Shown in pieces: positions 12,481-24,206 of a stretch of DNA of 64,000 nucleotides. The translations under genes and the position numbers were made by a program. The notes below the pieces were generated by a model. That model was given only the letters and a program-made list of their open reading frames with translations. It was not told where the DNA came from and did no database searches. This DNA comes from Combretum micranthum (Eukaryota > Streptophyta > Magnoliopsida > Myrtales > Combretaceae). Position 1 is the first letter of the stretch. Every line of letters begins with the position of its first letter. The stretch covers positions 806,001-870,000 of the forward strand of contig JAMXBD010000395.1 of the NCBI GenBank assembly GCA_024138025.1. The letters run 5' to 3'.

Positions 12481-12744
12481 TGTGGGAGTCAATGCAATAT
12501 CTACCATCTCACTCCTTTCTCATCTGTGTTCTACTTGGATTCAGCTTATTTTGTGCTGGAGCAGCTGCTCGTTGATGGATGCCTCATCAAGACCTCTAAA
12601 TCTAACCTGTTGTCTCCAATAAGGTGATGGTATTTTGTGATCTTTTTCCAGTCTAGTCAAACCAGAAGTTTTCTTTTACCTGAACATTTTCGAGCTGCCA
12701 CTGCCTACTTCTAATGTGGAGAACTGGCATTTCGACATTTATAG

Positions 12745-12802
12745 GTTCCCCGAGTTATGTGATGCTTTGGAGAAAGTACAACTTAATGATGCTGCATTAA
12801 AG
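12745..12802 (+). pseudogene. Orphan exon of a LEPA/GUF1 translation factor gene
   Basis: A 58-bp segment between an ATAG acceptor (12741-12744) and a GTGTG donor (12803) reads FPELCDALEKVQLNDAALK in one frame. This is the conserved stretch of the LepA/GUF1 (EF4) GTPase just before its FEPE-SSA motif, and organellar LEPA genes of plants have that sequence at this place. No neighbouring LEPA exons are visible on either side, so it is an isolated fragment. It is open and both splice sites look usable. The identification rests on 19 residues, but the match to the family consensus is close. Confidence 0.6.
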
Positions 12803-15378
12803 GTGTGTTTATAGGAAGAGTTTTTATGCTGTTTTCTGTACTAGCTCGCTGCCATACTGACCTTTCCTCTTACATGGAGGATAAAGAACACAGTTTTAGT
12901 TGCTTGTCAGTGTGTTATTATGTGTTGCCTTGAGCATTTGTTGTTTTCTGAACACTTTTTACGTGCTTTTCATCACACAAGCCGGATGCTTATACTATAC
13001 CATGTGGGATTGAATATTTTGTTTTTGCTTCGATAAATAGTTAATTTGTTATGCATATTAATTGCCCATATTTTTCTTTGTTTTGGGTTCATTTTGATCA
13101 TCATAATATGTAGCAACCCATCTATCAGTGGGGAAAATGTCAAAACTTTTGCATTTGGCTGGTCATGGATGACACACACAGACAGGTTTCTAGCTGATTC
13201 TGTTCCAGCAATAAGGCTCTGTTAATTCCATACTATAGTTAGAATTGAGGGAGTATATATACATACATATGTATGTATGTACTGTACAGCAATGCACAGT
13301 TGCATTGTCTGGGATAAATGACTACCACAAAACTTAAATCTTATCATGATCATGAATTAATTGATTGCTTATGAAGATAATGTCTTGATTACTTACCATT
13401 AGCCCCAAAAGAAAAAAAAAGTCAGCATTAATTCGTTACCTAATGTATCGATGGAGAGTAGAATTTTGAAGTATAAATATAAAACCAACACGTAGCTATC
13501 CGCAGGTTCTACTTTTTAGAGAAATTAATCAGTTTCTTATATTTCAATGCTAAGGGTTTTGCATTTTAAAGTAATTGTATCGACTCTGACTTCAAGTTTT
13601 GTCACTGAAACTTGAAGTGCTTTCGATGTGATTCATGGATCTTTGCCATATTGCAGTTATTTAGGTTTGTTACTATTTAACTCTAGATTATGTTGCATTG
13701 GATAGTTCAGGAGTGCTAGATAAAATTAGATTCTAGTAGCATGGAATCTCAAATTTTTGTTGTCAAATTTTTTAAGTATTTTCTTCAATTGCTACACAGA
13801 TAAGGCTTAAGATGGTGATGCCTTAAATACTTGATAACAGCAGTTTTTATTTCCCCATTATTGTGTAAAAGTCCCATCGTATTGACAAAGTAAATTGTAA
13901 TGTTTTCAGTTTCAGATTATTAAAATAGAAGGATATTCCAATTTATAGCTGGATCTTTTGATGAGGTGGGAGAAGTTGGGGAACTATAGGAGATATTTCA
14001 ATGGAGAGAGGAGTCACCAAAACAACTCAGTGATTGGAGCGAAGATAAGCAACACTTGGGTGGGAGGAGCTTGCAGGCAGATGTACTTCTATACCTAACA
14101 AGGCTTCTGACATATGTGATATCAATTTGGGGAAAAGTTGCTTTGAGAAGGATACAGCTTAACACCACCAAATATCCTGGTTAAGCCTTGCAAGGCTCTT
14201 CTAAGTAGTAAGTGGTACTTCTTGATAGATTCTACTGCTAAAGATGGCAATGGAAAGAAATGGGGGGATAGTTTCACAGACAACAAAGGCATAGTCAAAG
14301 TGGTATCAAAACCACTGCTAACAGCTAGAGCTTGCATGGACCATTTTCATTGCCTAACGTGATTATCATAACTTAAGTTTCTTAGCTCTTGCTTGTGATT
14401 GTTGATCTTTTGAGTCCTCTTGAAGTTAATGGTCTTTTGATTAATAGCCTTACTAATTGTTAATAGTTTGATGGCAGGACCATGGATCCTTTGTCTGTAC
14501 AAATTTTTCTCCTAGACTGATGCAGTGGGATGATAGTTTTGCAAGGCCCTTTTACTGGGTGATTGATTTTATTGGGTCAATGATTGCAAAGCTGAAGAGT
14601 GCTCCTCAGAGATCATCATTCTTATCTTTGAATTTCTTTCCATTAGATGGGGCTATATATAGATGTGAGAATCATCAACTACGATGCTCATATCGCTTAG
14701 GTCCAGCATATTGATGTATCTGGATTTTAGTAGTATCTAGAGATAGAATACCGGGTTTCATATCTGCAGCAAAGTGCTTCCTAGCTATGTGATTTGAGTA
14801 TCAAAGATGGTTGCAAAGGGGCTGTTTTGTGACTTAAAAAGTGCAATTTCTACGCCACTAGAAAGAGCAACTTAACTAGTGACTCGGCTAACTGTGCTGG
14901 GTCACCTGGTGAACTGTGGAAAGTTCCCGCTGATCGCATTGGATAAAGGGAAACTTATAGTCTCTATAAGAGGACAAAAGTTCATGACCCCGCACTACAA
15001 GTCTTGGCAACTGGAAAGTTACGCAATTAAGTAAAATGATCAAAGTATAGACATGCATTACTTGTGAAAAGAGGGAGTTGAAATCACTTTATTTCCAGTT
15101 GCATTGATATTCTTGGGGTATTGGGTATGATCATGACAATACAATTGACAATTAAATCGTCGTGTTTCCCAGATTGCATATTTAAACACATCCTTCAGCC
15201 CCTTGGATTCAGCTTGGCTTGGTGGTTAAGCATATTCAAGTGGCTAATAGTCGAATTGAGATAAGTTGTATGTAGTGTTAGTCTAGTTTGCATATAAATA
15301 TTACTTTTGGCAAGCATATATCAATATTATTTAATGAAAGGTTTTTTCCCTTTTCGTTCTTTTTTCCCTTTGAAAATT

Positions 15379-15595
15379 GATCTGGCTTGACCGTTTGAGC
15401 TTTTTGAAGGCTATTTTGAATTGGGCTATCCTCGAGATTCTAAATTCGGTTGAGTCTATTCAAGTTTCGTCAAATAGGCCAGTTTTACAGATAGATTTAA
15501 AAAACTGATCTGGTTTGAACTTATTGACGGCTATTCTGAATCCGGCTATCTTCAAGATTTTAAATTCAAATGAGCCTGTTCAGGGACTGCCATAA
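15379..15595. repeat. Diverged tandem duplication, period 128 bp
   Basis: GATCTGG(C/T)TTGA occurs at 15379 and again at 15507, each followed by matching blocks (GGCTATT-TGAAT, GGCTATC, AAGATT-TAAATTC, GAGTCT/GAGCCT). The copies differ at many positions, so the duplication is old. Confidence 0.7.
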
Positions 15596-16280
15596 TATCA
15601 TCTCTTTGTGGAGTAAAAGACAGGACTATATATTTTTGACAATAATCTTCATTGAGAGTGTATCAACGGTCTTGGCAAACCCTTAATCCTTTGAGGATGT
15701 TGCCAAAGATCAGTGGTTTAAGAATCATTCATCTTTTTTATTGTTATATGTAAGAATTATTGTCTTCCATTTGGAATAATAGCAATTCATGGATTAGTTA
15801 TTCTCTTCTCAAGCAAATGTACTATTAGAATTACAAAAAAAGAAATGATTACTTAATCACCCTTTTGAAGTTATCAAAGGTGCTATTCGATTTTAAATTC
15901 ATTAAAACTCTTGAGTCACAAGGAAGTGAATGGATACAGTTTTACAACCCATCAGCAATCTACTTGTGAATGAGTATTGCCCTTCTCAATAAAAATCCAA
16001 ATCTTTAAGTGTAATTATATTTTCCTTTCTATTTTACTCTTTGTATGGTATTTGTATCTATCATGTTTGTGAAATAGCATAACAAGACTGGCTATATAAA
16101 CCTTAGTCCAATGTTAATCCATAGGCTTGGCTAGGCAAGACAAATAAATTTCTAATCTTTAGTGTGATTTCGTGGTCCGGTTTCTCAAGACATTTCACTT
16201 ATTTTGTATTATTGCTAAATTCATCTTAATCTTATTAGGTAAATAAGAAATCATGTCTAATGATTATGTATTAAAGTTTC

Positions 16281-16366
16281 CAATCAAATGAAAAGATAGT
16301 TTAGAGAATGACTTTATATCTTCAATCAAATGAAAAGATAGTTTAGAGAATAACCTTATATCTTAG
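16281..16366. repeat. Tandem duplication, period 42 bp
   Basis: CAATCAAATGAAAAGATAG begins at 16281 and again at 16323. The two units are almost identical, so this is a fairly recent duplication. Confidence 0.85.
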
Positions 16367-17299
16367 TAGTATAACCATGATATTTCAATTAATATATATT
16401 AGGTTCTAACCCTTCTCTTGGGGGCGGCAGCGCGGGGAAGCACATCCAAGTAGCCAAGGATCGATGATAATTCCAACCAATCACATTCTAGTGCCTAAAG
16501 ATTAAATATTAAGATATTCGTATTTTCCTTATTTGATTTACTGAATGTTGGTTAGATCATTATTGAGACAAGAATTATGGAACACCTAACTACACCCATA
16601 GTGAACACCTTGCATAAGTAGAACTTAGCCCACAAAGCACAAGATTTATGCCAAGCAAAAACGTGGGATAGAATGTGAACCACGAAGATGTACATGCACC
16701 TTAGCTCTAACAGAGAGACAAACTATAACAAAATTAAGAGTTTGTTTATATGGTCTATATTTCATCTAGATTTGCATATGTATTTGACTTATATTTGTAT
16801 CTTATCCGTATTTAGTTTATATGATCTCTTTACAAATAAAATTGTCTGTTTTCCATTTGTATCTGTTTCTTGTTAAACAGTTTGGATGAAAACATCCATA
16901 TGACCCTAAGAAAACATGGATCTAATAAACCCAAATTCAGCACAAATGGAATTTAGGAACTGGTAGGATCCACCTTGTAACATCAAGAATATACACCTCA
17001 ACCAAGTTTTCTTGATATCACTAGCTGGAACCTACTCATCTACACAACGCAAAAGTCATCACAACGTGGAGTTGTTGATTCCATGCACACAAAGAAACCA
17101 TATTACATTACTGCATTAGGAATGGAAGAACGCATGATTACCATCCCAAGAACTAAAAATGACTAGAACTCTCAACAACATCAATAATAAAGCAGAGCCG
17201 AGGACAATCACAGAAATCTCATTCCAATAAAATGTTGAAGCATCAAAGAATGCCGATTTTGCTACATTCAACTATGAAAAATATAGCACAAGACAGTAT

Positions 17300-17390
17300 T
17301 TACAAAAACGCATCACCATTTATCTCAGCAGCTTTTGCTTTCACCCCCCCTTCTAAGAATTTAACCACATCAGTGGATTCCATCTACCAT
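17300..17390 (-). other. Possible terminal exon, unassigned
   Basis: On the minus strand a short open frame starts with ATG at 17383, just after two possible AG acceptors (CTTAG and GGTAG), and ends with TAA at 17302-17300. It reads ESTDVVKFLEGG and then an Ala/Lys/Glu-rich tail. The composition is coding-like, but I do not recognise it. It may be an exon of the 3' UTR of the neighbouring cytochrome b561 gene, the end of another gene, or chance. Confidence 0.2.
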
Positions 17391-17638
17391 CTAAGGGAAA
17401 AAAATGATCAGATGAGTATAAAATTCCTAAGCATGTTGGAGTGTGTGTATGACTAAAGGAAAAAATAGAGCACTTGTGGTAATTACTCTCACAACGGGCC
17501 CACTTGGATCAAGTATGGAATCTCAGCATTTCATTCTTATCAGCAATAAGACCTTTCGAGAGGAGGAAAAGGACTTCCATCTTTTATCTACTTGAGACAG
17601 TGTCCAATACTGGTAAGCTGAAGACAAAACTGCCATAT

Positions 17639-20347
17639 CTACCTTCCTAAAGGTTCTAGCTGAACTTCCATTCTATCAGTTGGTAATGGTTCCTTTTCTC
17701 CTTGTTCCCTTGATGGGCTCAAAAGATCACGAGAGTCGTCTTCTTCTGAGTTACCCAACACCCAATTGCTCCTTTCATATATTCTCTCCCTTTGTCGCTT
17801 GTGCTCACGGTATTCCAGGTACACGGCTATTAATGCAACAATCAAGAACCATATTACTAATGCCCAGTCGAGTCCATAAACATCTTCATCCCCGTACCTG
17901 TCACCCAAATGCTTCATTCCAGTTATAAGGGATACAGCCCCGGCAACAATTGCACACCTTCCCACTATTGTATGTGTGTACTCCCATATAATCCTTCTTA
18001 AGGAAGCCACTTCACCTGTAGCAGGTTTTTTGGGTCTAAAGTATGCATTTATAGGCTGCACACATGCCAAAATTATAGCAGTCATACCAAACTTAACATG
18101 TACTGATCCAAAGCGAAAACCATGAAGCTCAGCTACAGCAAAAAGAAGGCCCAGTAAGAAAATTGATAAGCCGGAGTACTGCAAGTAGACATGAATTTTG
18201 TACCATCCATCACCTTTAACGTGCTTCAAGTACCTAGCAGCCAATATCCCACCAGGAAGCAAAATGCCCCAAGCAAGAAACATCATGAACCCATGAACTG
18301 CTAACACAGGCCGAAGATCCTGCTCAACCTCAGCAGAGCCACGCATAAGCAACACGCGCACAGGCCTTTGGCTGGTGACCGAATGCATATTTCTCTCACT
18401 GAGACGTCCATCGGTCCATTTAGCACCCATTGCCCAAATTACTTTTAAAGGAGTTGTTGGATCTATTATGTTGTTACACTCTGGCCTCTTGCCTCGAGCA
18501 CATGATGGCTTCAATGGACGCGTAAACTCCATGGTGATAATCCCATTTTCTGATTTGCACCTCACATATGTTAGGTTCTCATTTGTTGGATGCACACTTG
18601 AGGGATCCTGTCCATCAATCCAATATGTATTGATCCGTCCAGTACCATTGGCATCCATCCAACCCACATAAGCAAAGCTGTTAATCATTTCGCTTCCAAA
18701 CCCTATCGCAAGATAGCCACTTTTCTTTTCACCTCGGGCAGCAAATGAGATCGAGTCTCCAGACGATGACCAGAAAAAGGTAACCTGTTGATCATCCAGA
18801 AAAACACTGTTGTTGTACATATCTGACAAACCCCCATCAACGACCTCAACTCTCCACCCCATTTTAGGCTGGTATATAGAATGATAGTACACTTCATCAG
18901 GAGTATTTCTATTAGGTTTCCATATCAGCTCCATTGGACTTGCAGGAACACCTTCAGCATGTGGCCCTCCAGCATAGATGGTCTCAGTTGAATTCCTTAA
19001 GGTGGCATTACCACCAAGAGGATCCGAAGTTATATACAAGGCCACGTCATGCCCTGCTTGTATTGAGAATTTCACAGACACCCCTCTTTCAACTCGCAAT
19101 ACCGGGGCCTCTTTCTTATTTATATACAGTACCTTCGTAGGGTTAGGTGGATTTGGATAATGCAAAGCTTCTCCAGTCACAACAACAAGAGGCACATTGG
19201 CATCTGCAATAATCATATCCTGATCCTCCTTATCAGAAGCATCCAAAGGCCCTAAACAGTCATCAATACGATCAGAAACATTCAACACCAAGTGACCGAA
19301 ATTCACCGATTCCTCACCACCATGATTCTGGGGCAAATAATACGGTCTAAGAGAGTCTGGTGGGCTCATCAATCCCAATGACCAAATAACTGTAGCATTG
19401 TCTTTATCATTCACCGGCAAGTCAAATTTCTTATCTGTCACATTCAAACTCCTCTGATATCTAATAAAAGAGACTCCATCTTTCCTATGCCCATAAATCA
19501 ATTTGGTATTATTCACTGAACCAGCCGGATCACTCGGCTCATAGATGCTATCGGGACAAACACCTTTTGCAGTGCCATCCTTACTAACACTACATTCCCC
19601 ATATCTAGTAATATAAAAATCATCTGCAAATGGTAAACCTTCCTCTGTAAACCCGGTAATCACCACATCTGCACCAATCATATACTCAGAGGTAGCAGCT
19701 GGGTCTGCCCAACCGAACGCCATATAATTCTGCGTTCCAACCGTGGCTTCCAACCCGATATCAATAACCCCCTTCTCAACATTTAAACTCCACCGAACTC
19801 GAAATTTATCCGTCAAAACCTTACAATTCTCAAACATAGTAGGCTCCTTATAAACCCTAATCCCCCCACCTCCAGGTCCAGGGCTCGGCGCCGGGGTCGT
19901 AACCGGCGCTGAAAAATTCGGCAGCACAACATGCCCAAAATCGGAGTCAGTAGGCAAATCCCATACAGTGAGCACACCGATCTCTTCCCAACTAACATTT
20001 TCCCTTAAATTAACAATAAAGCTATCGTTTTTATACGTTCGATTCAAGACTTGATCGGATACAACAAACCCTAAAGTTAGGTTATCGAAATTTAAGGCAT
20101 CGGATGCCCACCAATGAACATTAGATCCAGGGATCATATCGAATTGCGAAACCCTAAAGGAACAATCATCGATTACCTCGAATTCGCCGCGCAATTGGTG
20201 CTGGACCATCGTGAATTCGGATCGGAAACCGATTAGGGAGCTTGATTTGGAGCATTTTCGACCCGGATCCGCGTAGAGGGATGAGAATAGAGTGAGAGAA
20301 AAACATACGAGGAAGAAGAAGAAGCAGAGTGTGGATTGTGCGATCAT
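17639..20347 (-). CDS. DM13 and DOMON domain cytochrome b561 protein (At5g54830-like)
   Basis: The 902-residue protein probably moves electrons across a membrane, from ascorbate on one side to an acceptor on the other, as other b561 proteins do; the substrate of this subfamily is not settled. Order of parts: signal peptide (about 1-26), DM13 domain (about 42-145), a Pro/Gly linker (150-162), a first DOMON domain (about 178-360, with the FGWAD segment), a middle region, a second DOMON domain (about 515-665, with GYLAIGFG), then the b561 membrane core (about 677-845). His685, His719, His750 and His792 sit in membrane helices at the places expected for the two heme pairs. The tail is charged and cytoplasmic. 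Many N-x-S/T sites suit an extracytoplasmic N-terminal part. I chose the ATG at 20347 because it begins the signal peptide; the frame stays open for 104 more codons upstream, but that part has no signal and looks like leader. The length matches the Arabidopsis protein (about 900). The coding region has no intron. Confidence 0.9.
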   Translation of the reverse strand: MIAQSTLCFFFFLVCFSLTLFSSLYADPGRKCSKSSSLIGFRSEFTMVQHQLRGEFEVIDDCSFRVSQFDMIPGSNVHWWASDALNFDNLTLGFVVSDQVLNRTYKNDSFIVNLRENVSWEEIGVLTVWDLPTDSDFGHVVLPNFSAPVTTPAPSPGPGGGGIRVYKEPTMFENCKVLTDKFRVRWSLNVEKGVIDIGLEATVGTQNYMAFGWADPAATSEYMIGADVVITGFTEEGLPFADDFYITRYGECSVSKDGTAKGVCPDSIYEPSDPAGSVNNTKLIYGHRKDGVSFIRYQRSLNVTDKKFDLPVNDKDNATVIWSLGLMSPPDSLRPYYLPQNHGGEESVNFGHLVLNVSDRIDDCLGPLDASDKEDQDMIIADANVPLVVVTGEALHYPNPPNPTKVLYINKKEAPVLRVERGVSVKFSIQAGHDVALYITSDPLGGNATLRNSTETIYAGGPHAEGVPASPMELIWKPNRNTPDEVYYHSIYQPKMGWRVEVVDGGLSDMYNNSVFLDDQQVTFFWSSSGDSISFAARGEKKSGYLAIGFGSEMINSFAYVGWMDANGTGRINTYWIDGQDPSSVHPTNENLTYVRCKSENGIITMEFTRPLKPSCARGKRPECNNIIDPTTPLKVIWAMGAKWTDGRLSERNMHSVTSQRPVRVLLMRGSAEVEQDLRPVLAVHGFMMFLAWGILLPGGILAARYLKHVKGDGWYKIHVYLQYSGLSIFLLGLLFAVAELHGFRFGSVHVKFGMTAIILACVQPINAYFRPKKPATGEVASLRRIIWEYTHTIVGRCAIVAGAVSLITGMKHLGDRYGDEDVYGLDWALVIWFLIVALIAVYLEYREHKRQRERIYERSNWVLGNSEEDDSRDLLSPSREQGEKEPLPTDRMEVQLEPLGR

Positions 20348-20697
20348 TGTTGGCGTTTTTCTCTTTTCTTTTTGGAATCGGATCCGAGTTGAGGTATACG
20401 ATGACTCAGTTGGTGAGTCGTGGACGGGCAGGGATTTTTGGGAGATTTTAGTGTGTCTCCCGGTTAAGGGGCATGTTTGGGGAATTAACTCGGAAGATGG
20501 AGGAAGAAAGCAGAGAGTTTCCTCGAGGGTAGTTTGGTAATTTTGTGGACCGCGGCCGCCTGTCTCTTCGGCGATGAGAAAGACGGTGTTTCCTTTTGGT
20601 AATCTTGTTGTGTCAATGTCGAAGGAAAAGTCAGCGGAACGCGTCCAATATGTTTCCAATAAAAAATAATATATTTACACATGTAGTATATCCCCAG

Positions 20698-20734
<37 letters not shown>

Positions 20735-22270
20735 TTGAGGTAATTGTGTGATTACCGGTTTCTCAAATAAAAATTACTTAAATATTAATTATATAAAATT
20801 AATTACTAAGATACTAACGTGAAATTATATCTTTAATGGGCTATTCATGGATTTGCAAGTGAATCTTATCTTAAAGATACGATTTATGTACAAAATAAGT
20901 AAATCAACTTTTTAATATGCAATTCATCTTATAAAAACACAAAACGCCCTTTGAAGATGCTATTGAGCACTGTATGACTTTTGGTTGAATTGCATCTTCA
21001 AATAGTATGTTATATGTAAATTTGTGAAACGTTTATTCACTATAAGATTTTGCATCGATATTTGTGTAATTATTTTTATATAATTTGTATTTGTGTATTT
21101 TTTTCTATAAAGTTAGCAGACACATGTTTCACTCTATATCTTTTGCTTGTTGTAATATAATCATCATTACCAATGCCACATAGACATAACTGTTAATGGT
21201 AAATTTTGATCAGTTTGCTTTGTCTACATGCAAATAATATATGGATATTTTCAAATAGACTCTTTATCAATAAATAGATACAGTTAAAAAATAAACAATT
21301 TTTCTTATAAAAAGATTAAACATACTAGATACAGATTGGATATTGATAAGATACAGATGTAGATAAGATATAAATGAAATACAAACCATTTAAACAGACT
21401 CTAACATAAGCTCTCAAGCCCATTGCAACCTAAGGAATATGGGATACCTCGAGGACAAGCTAGCACACCTCTAGGCAAGGTTTAATTGCAGTAAACAAGG
21501 TCGAATGAGATGATGGATATTGTTACCTCATCTCTACACACTATATTCTCGAGAAGTGGTTTATTGGCCTACCATCCGTTGTGATAATCTTCACATACTC
21601 CACTAACTCAAATGTTAATTGGTATCTACTTATAAATATCATGCCAAGATGTCCTTCTCAGATAAGCTACTAACATTTAGTCAATACTTTGTTATTTTAT
21701 TTGCTCATTATTAGAGACACCCATAATATGCGTACAAACATAAGATATATTTTATAGAGTATAGTTTATAACATTTAAAGTTATTGAATAGAAGTACTAC
21801 CTTTGCTACTTATATGAAAGATGAAAAATTACATAATCAATCATATTAGAACTTTTACAATTAGAAAAAGGAAAAAAATATAGAAAAGTCATTCCAAGTT
21901 AAGTTAATCACAAATAACCAAATTTAAATTCTTTTTTTTTTTCCTGTAATTAACAAAAAAAATATAGCCTTAATCTTTACACTTGCCATGCCATGAATAG
22001 GGTTACAACGTGTTCAGTTTCGCCACGTATAACACTTAGGAGTCATGCGCAAAGGCTATCATAAACTATATATTTATCATGATCGTTTGCTATTAAGTTT
22101 TAGATTCCAAAATAATTCATTAGGTTTTGAAAATATTTGAAATGCAACAGAAATAATAAAGTTTTACAAAAATTTTCACAAAAAGGTTACTCTTATGAGC
22201 AACCAGTATATATATATACACACATATATATAAGTATCAGATAAAAACAGTAGAGTAAAACCAACTCACT
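20348..22270. other. Intergenic, with (TA)n/T tract upstream of the b561 gene
   Basis: The GC-richer part to about 20650 is the likely leader and promoter of the b561 gene. An (AT)n run at 20699-20726 followed by a T run forms a sharp AT boundary. The rest to 22270 is AT-rich and I see no gene in it. Confidence 0.5.
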
Positions 22271-23280
22271 TGTGATACCCTAAACAAAAGTATCAAGAAG
22301 TATATCAAATAAGTTTGAGTATCTCGTATAACATGAGCCAAATCAGAATACTAAAAACTACCATAAAGTGTCCAGGATCAATAGGAGACTCTCTAATTCC
22401 ATACAAATCATACTGCACGTGGTCCACATCTAGTGTATCGATAAGGTCATGTGCTATAGTCATCTCCATACTTCTCAATGAAATGCTCAAGTCAGTACTG
22501 TAACTCTCATTGTCATAACAATCATCATCGTCATTGTCACTTGAAAAAGAAAAAGAGTGAGCCGAAACCTAGTACACAACAACTCAAGCACACACATAAT
22601 GATTCACACACTTGTATTCTAGATACAATCAACGATTTATATCTTTTTAATTTAAATGTAGTAAGTCATCAGTGGAGTACTCACACTCCAGCAACACGCT
22701 AGGATCCTGAGTGGTAGCAACTGCTCAGAGAGTTGATATAGATAGGTTGAATATCTATATCTCTTATCTCTAATTGGTAATAGTTTCGTTTAAAGGTTAC
22801 AGTAGTTACACGACTCTACTTATTTTAGTCCATTACATTGTTCGGTGTAACAGAGCCCATAATCGTAAACTAAACAAATGTAACTTCTTTCTAAACATAA
22901 GTAGGTATTATCCCGCTACCGTTCCCCTATTAGCTACCCGCCGAGCTATCCTCGCTGGCCTAAGCACGCAACTGCTATGCTGGCATCGCCTAACAAGGTT
23001 GTCGCCTCTCGGCCCATGTCTAAGAACGACCAAGCACAAACAACATTCAATTATTAGTCGTCTTTAAGTAATAATTTATTTTTGATGTCTAACCTAACAA
23101 AGTAACACCCATGTCACTGCGTACCTGATACTGAATTGGTAGATGATAATATATTACACGTAAGTTGATTGAATATCAGTTCAAGAAAATTAATTGTATA
23201 AGAACTGAGTATATAACCAATCATTCATATCATATTGATCAATTAACTAACATAAGGACTTATGTAATATAAAACCTTTG
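22271..23280 (-). mobile_element. LTR-like remnant, minus orientation
   Basis: The stretch starts with TGTGATACCC, the reverse of a common gypsy LTR end (GGGTATCACA). Near 22540-22610 it has a block (CTTGAAAAAGA... GAGCCG... CCTAGTACACA) that follows the same pattern as the solo LTR near 28997-29060. A GGATCCTGAGTGG block at 22702 parallels GGGGTCCTGAGTAA in that LTR. I read it as the end of a diverged minus-orientation gypsy-type LTR. The other end is unclear: it may run on past the element inserted at 24207. Confidence 0.5.
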
Positions 23281-23563
23281 GGTTGTCATTAAATTAAATC
23301 TATTTAGGGTAATTGGGCTTAGGTAGTTTGGACTAATCCTATTGAAATTAGAAATTGAGTTTATTATTTGGATGTATTTGACATTTAGGGATCATGAGTT
23401 GAACCCAATAAGGAATGCTCTAAATGTTTCACTTGTTAGGATAATGGGCTTTAGGGTTTAATAATTGAGCCTATTAAGAAATATATATATATATATATTA
23501 ATTTAGGTGGAATTAAGTTTTATTTTGAATTTAAGTTCAGTAATAATAATATTAGTTATTAGA

Positions 23564-23735
23564 CCTAAGAATCGAGTAAAAGCCCAATTGGAGTTACTTT
23601 AGACCTTAATTAGCTATTGAGCCTTTTATTTTCCTATTTAGGGCCACTACCTAAGAATTGAGTAAAAGCCCAATTAAAGTTACTTTAGACCTTAATTAGC
23701 TATTGAGCCTTCTATTTTCCTATTTACGGCTACTA
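23564..23735. repeat. Tandem duplication, period 86 bp
   Basis: CCTAAGAATCGAGTAAAAGC at 23564 is repeated as CCTAAGAATTGAGTAAAAGC at 23650, with the following 60 bases also duplicated at high identity. Confidence 0.85.
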
Positions 23736-24112
23736 GGAGCACTTTAGAGCTTTTGGGCCCGTGAAGGGAATTTGAGCCCAATTAGGTATTTCGATACTCA
23801 GAGTTGATAATGAACTTAAATATTTTATGATTAGACCCAATTTAAGTAGGTAAGGATATTATGCCCATTATTATAAAATTTAAGTCCATAAGACATAGGT
23901 TTAGGTATTTGCTTTACTTTGTATGTTCAAACCGTAATTGACTAAGGAATTCATGATAGGATTTGATTTGACTAATTTAGGGTGAAGCACGTGTCTAAGG
24001 TTTTAAAAAAAATACATAAATATAAATTATATAAAAATAAATACAAAATTAATGTTCTTATGTGGCATAAAGGACCAAAGATATTGATGTTTACACTTGT
24101 ATTGCATACGGT

Positions 24113-24206
24113 AAAAGCGATACAGCTACCTACTCATCAAACTTTGGGACATCCGTGTATCGCATTTGAGGATGGTGATACAGTCCCACAAGTGTATCGC
24201 TGATTG
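24113..24206. repeat. GCGATAC/GTATCGC word array, left part
   Basis: Two modules of the form GATACAG ... GTATCGC lie here, the first at about 24119-24164 and the second at about 24177-24201. The array continues on the far side of the inserted gypsy element at 37084. Each module is a hyphenated inverted repeat. Confidence 0.75.

Larger units (their letters stand above)
12803..17299. other. Long intergenic region without a recognised gene
   Basis: I see no complete gene. Short open frames at 14122-14337 (-) and 14520-14714 (+) have no domain I recognise. A stretch at about 14205-14340 has a plausible coding-like reading on the plus strand (a KWYFLID...GNGKKWGDSF type sequence) but I cannot assign it. 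Two small tandem duplications are listed separately. Confidence 0.4.

Noticed and set aside
15205..15265. tRNA or tRNA-derived SINE resemblance (TGGTGGTTAAGC ... GTCGAATTGAG)
   Set aside because: The A-box-like and B-box-like parts are poor and no cloverleaf can be drawn.
18375..18671. Plus-strand frames opposite the b561 gene
   Set aside because: They are antisense shadows of a well-supported coding region.
20348..20659. 104-codon in-frame N-terminal extension of the b561 protein
   Set aside because: It would bury the signal peptide inside the protein; its composition is leader-like, and the start at 20347 gives the family's usual length.
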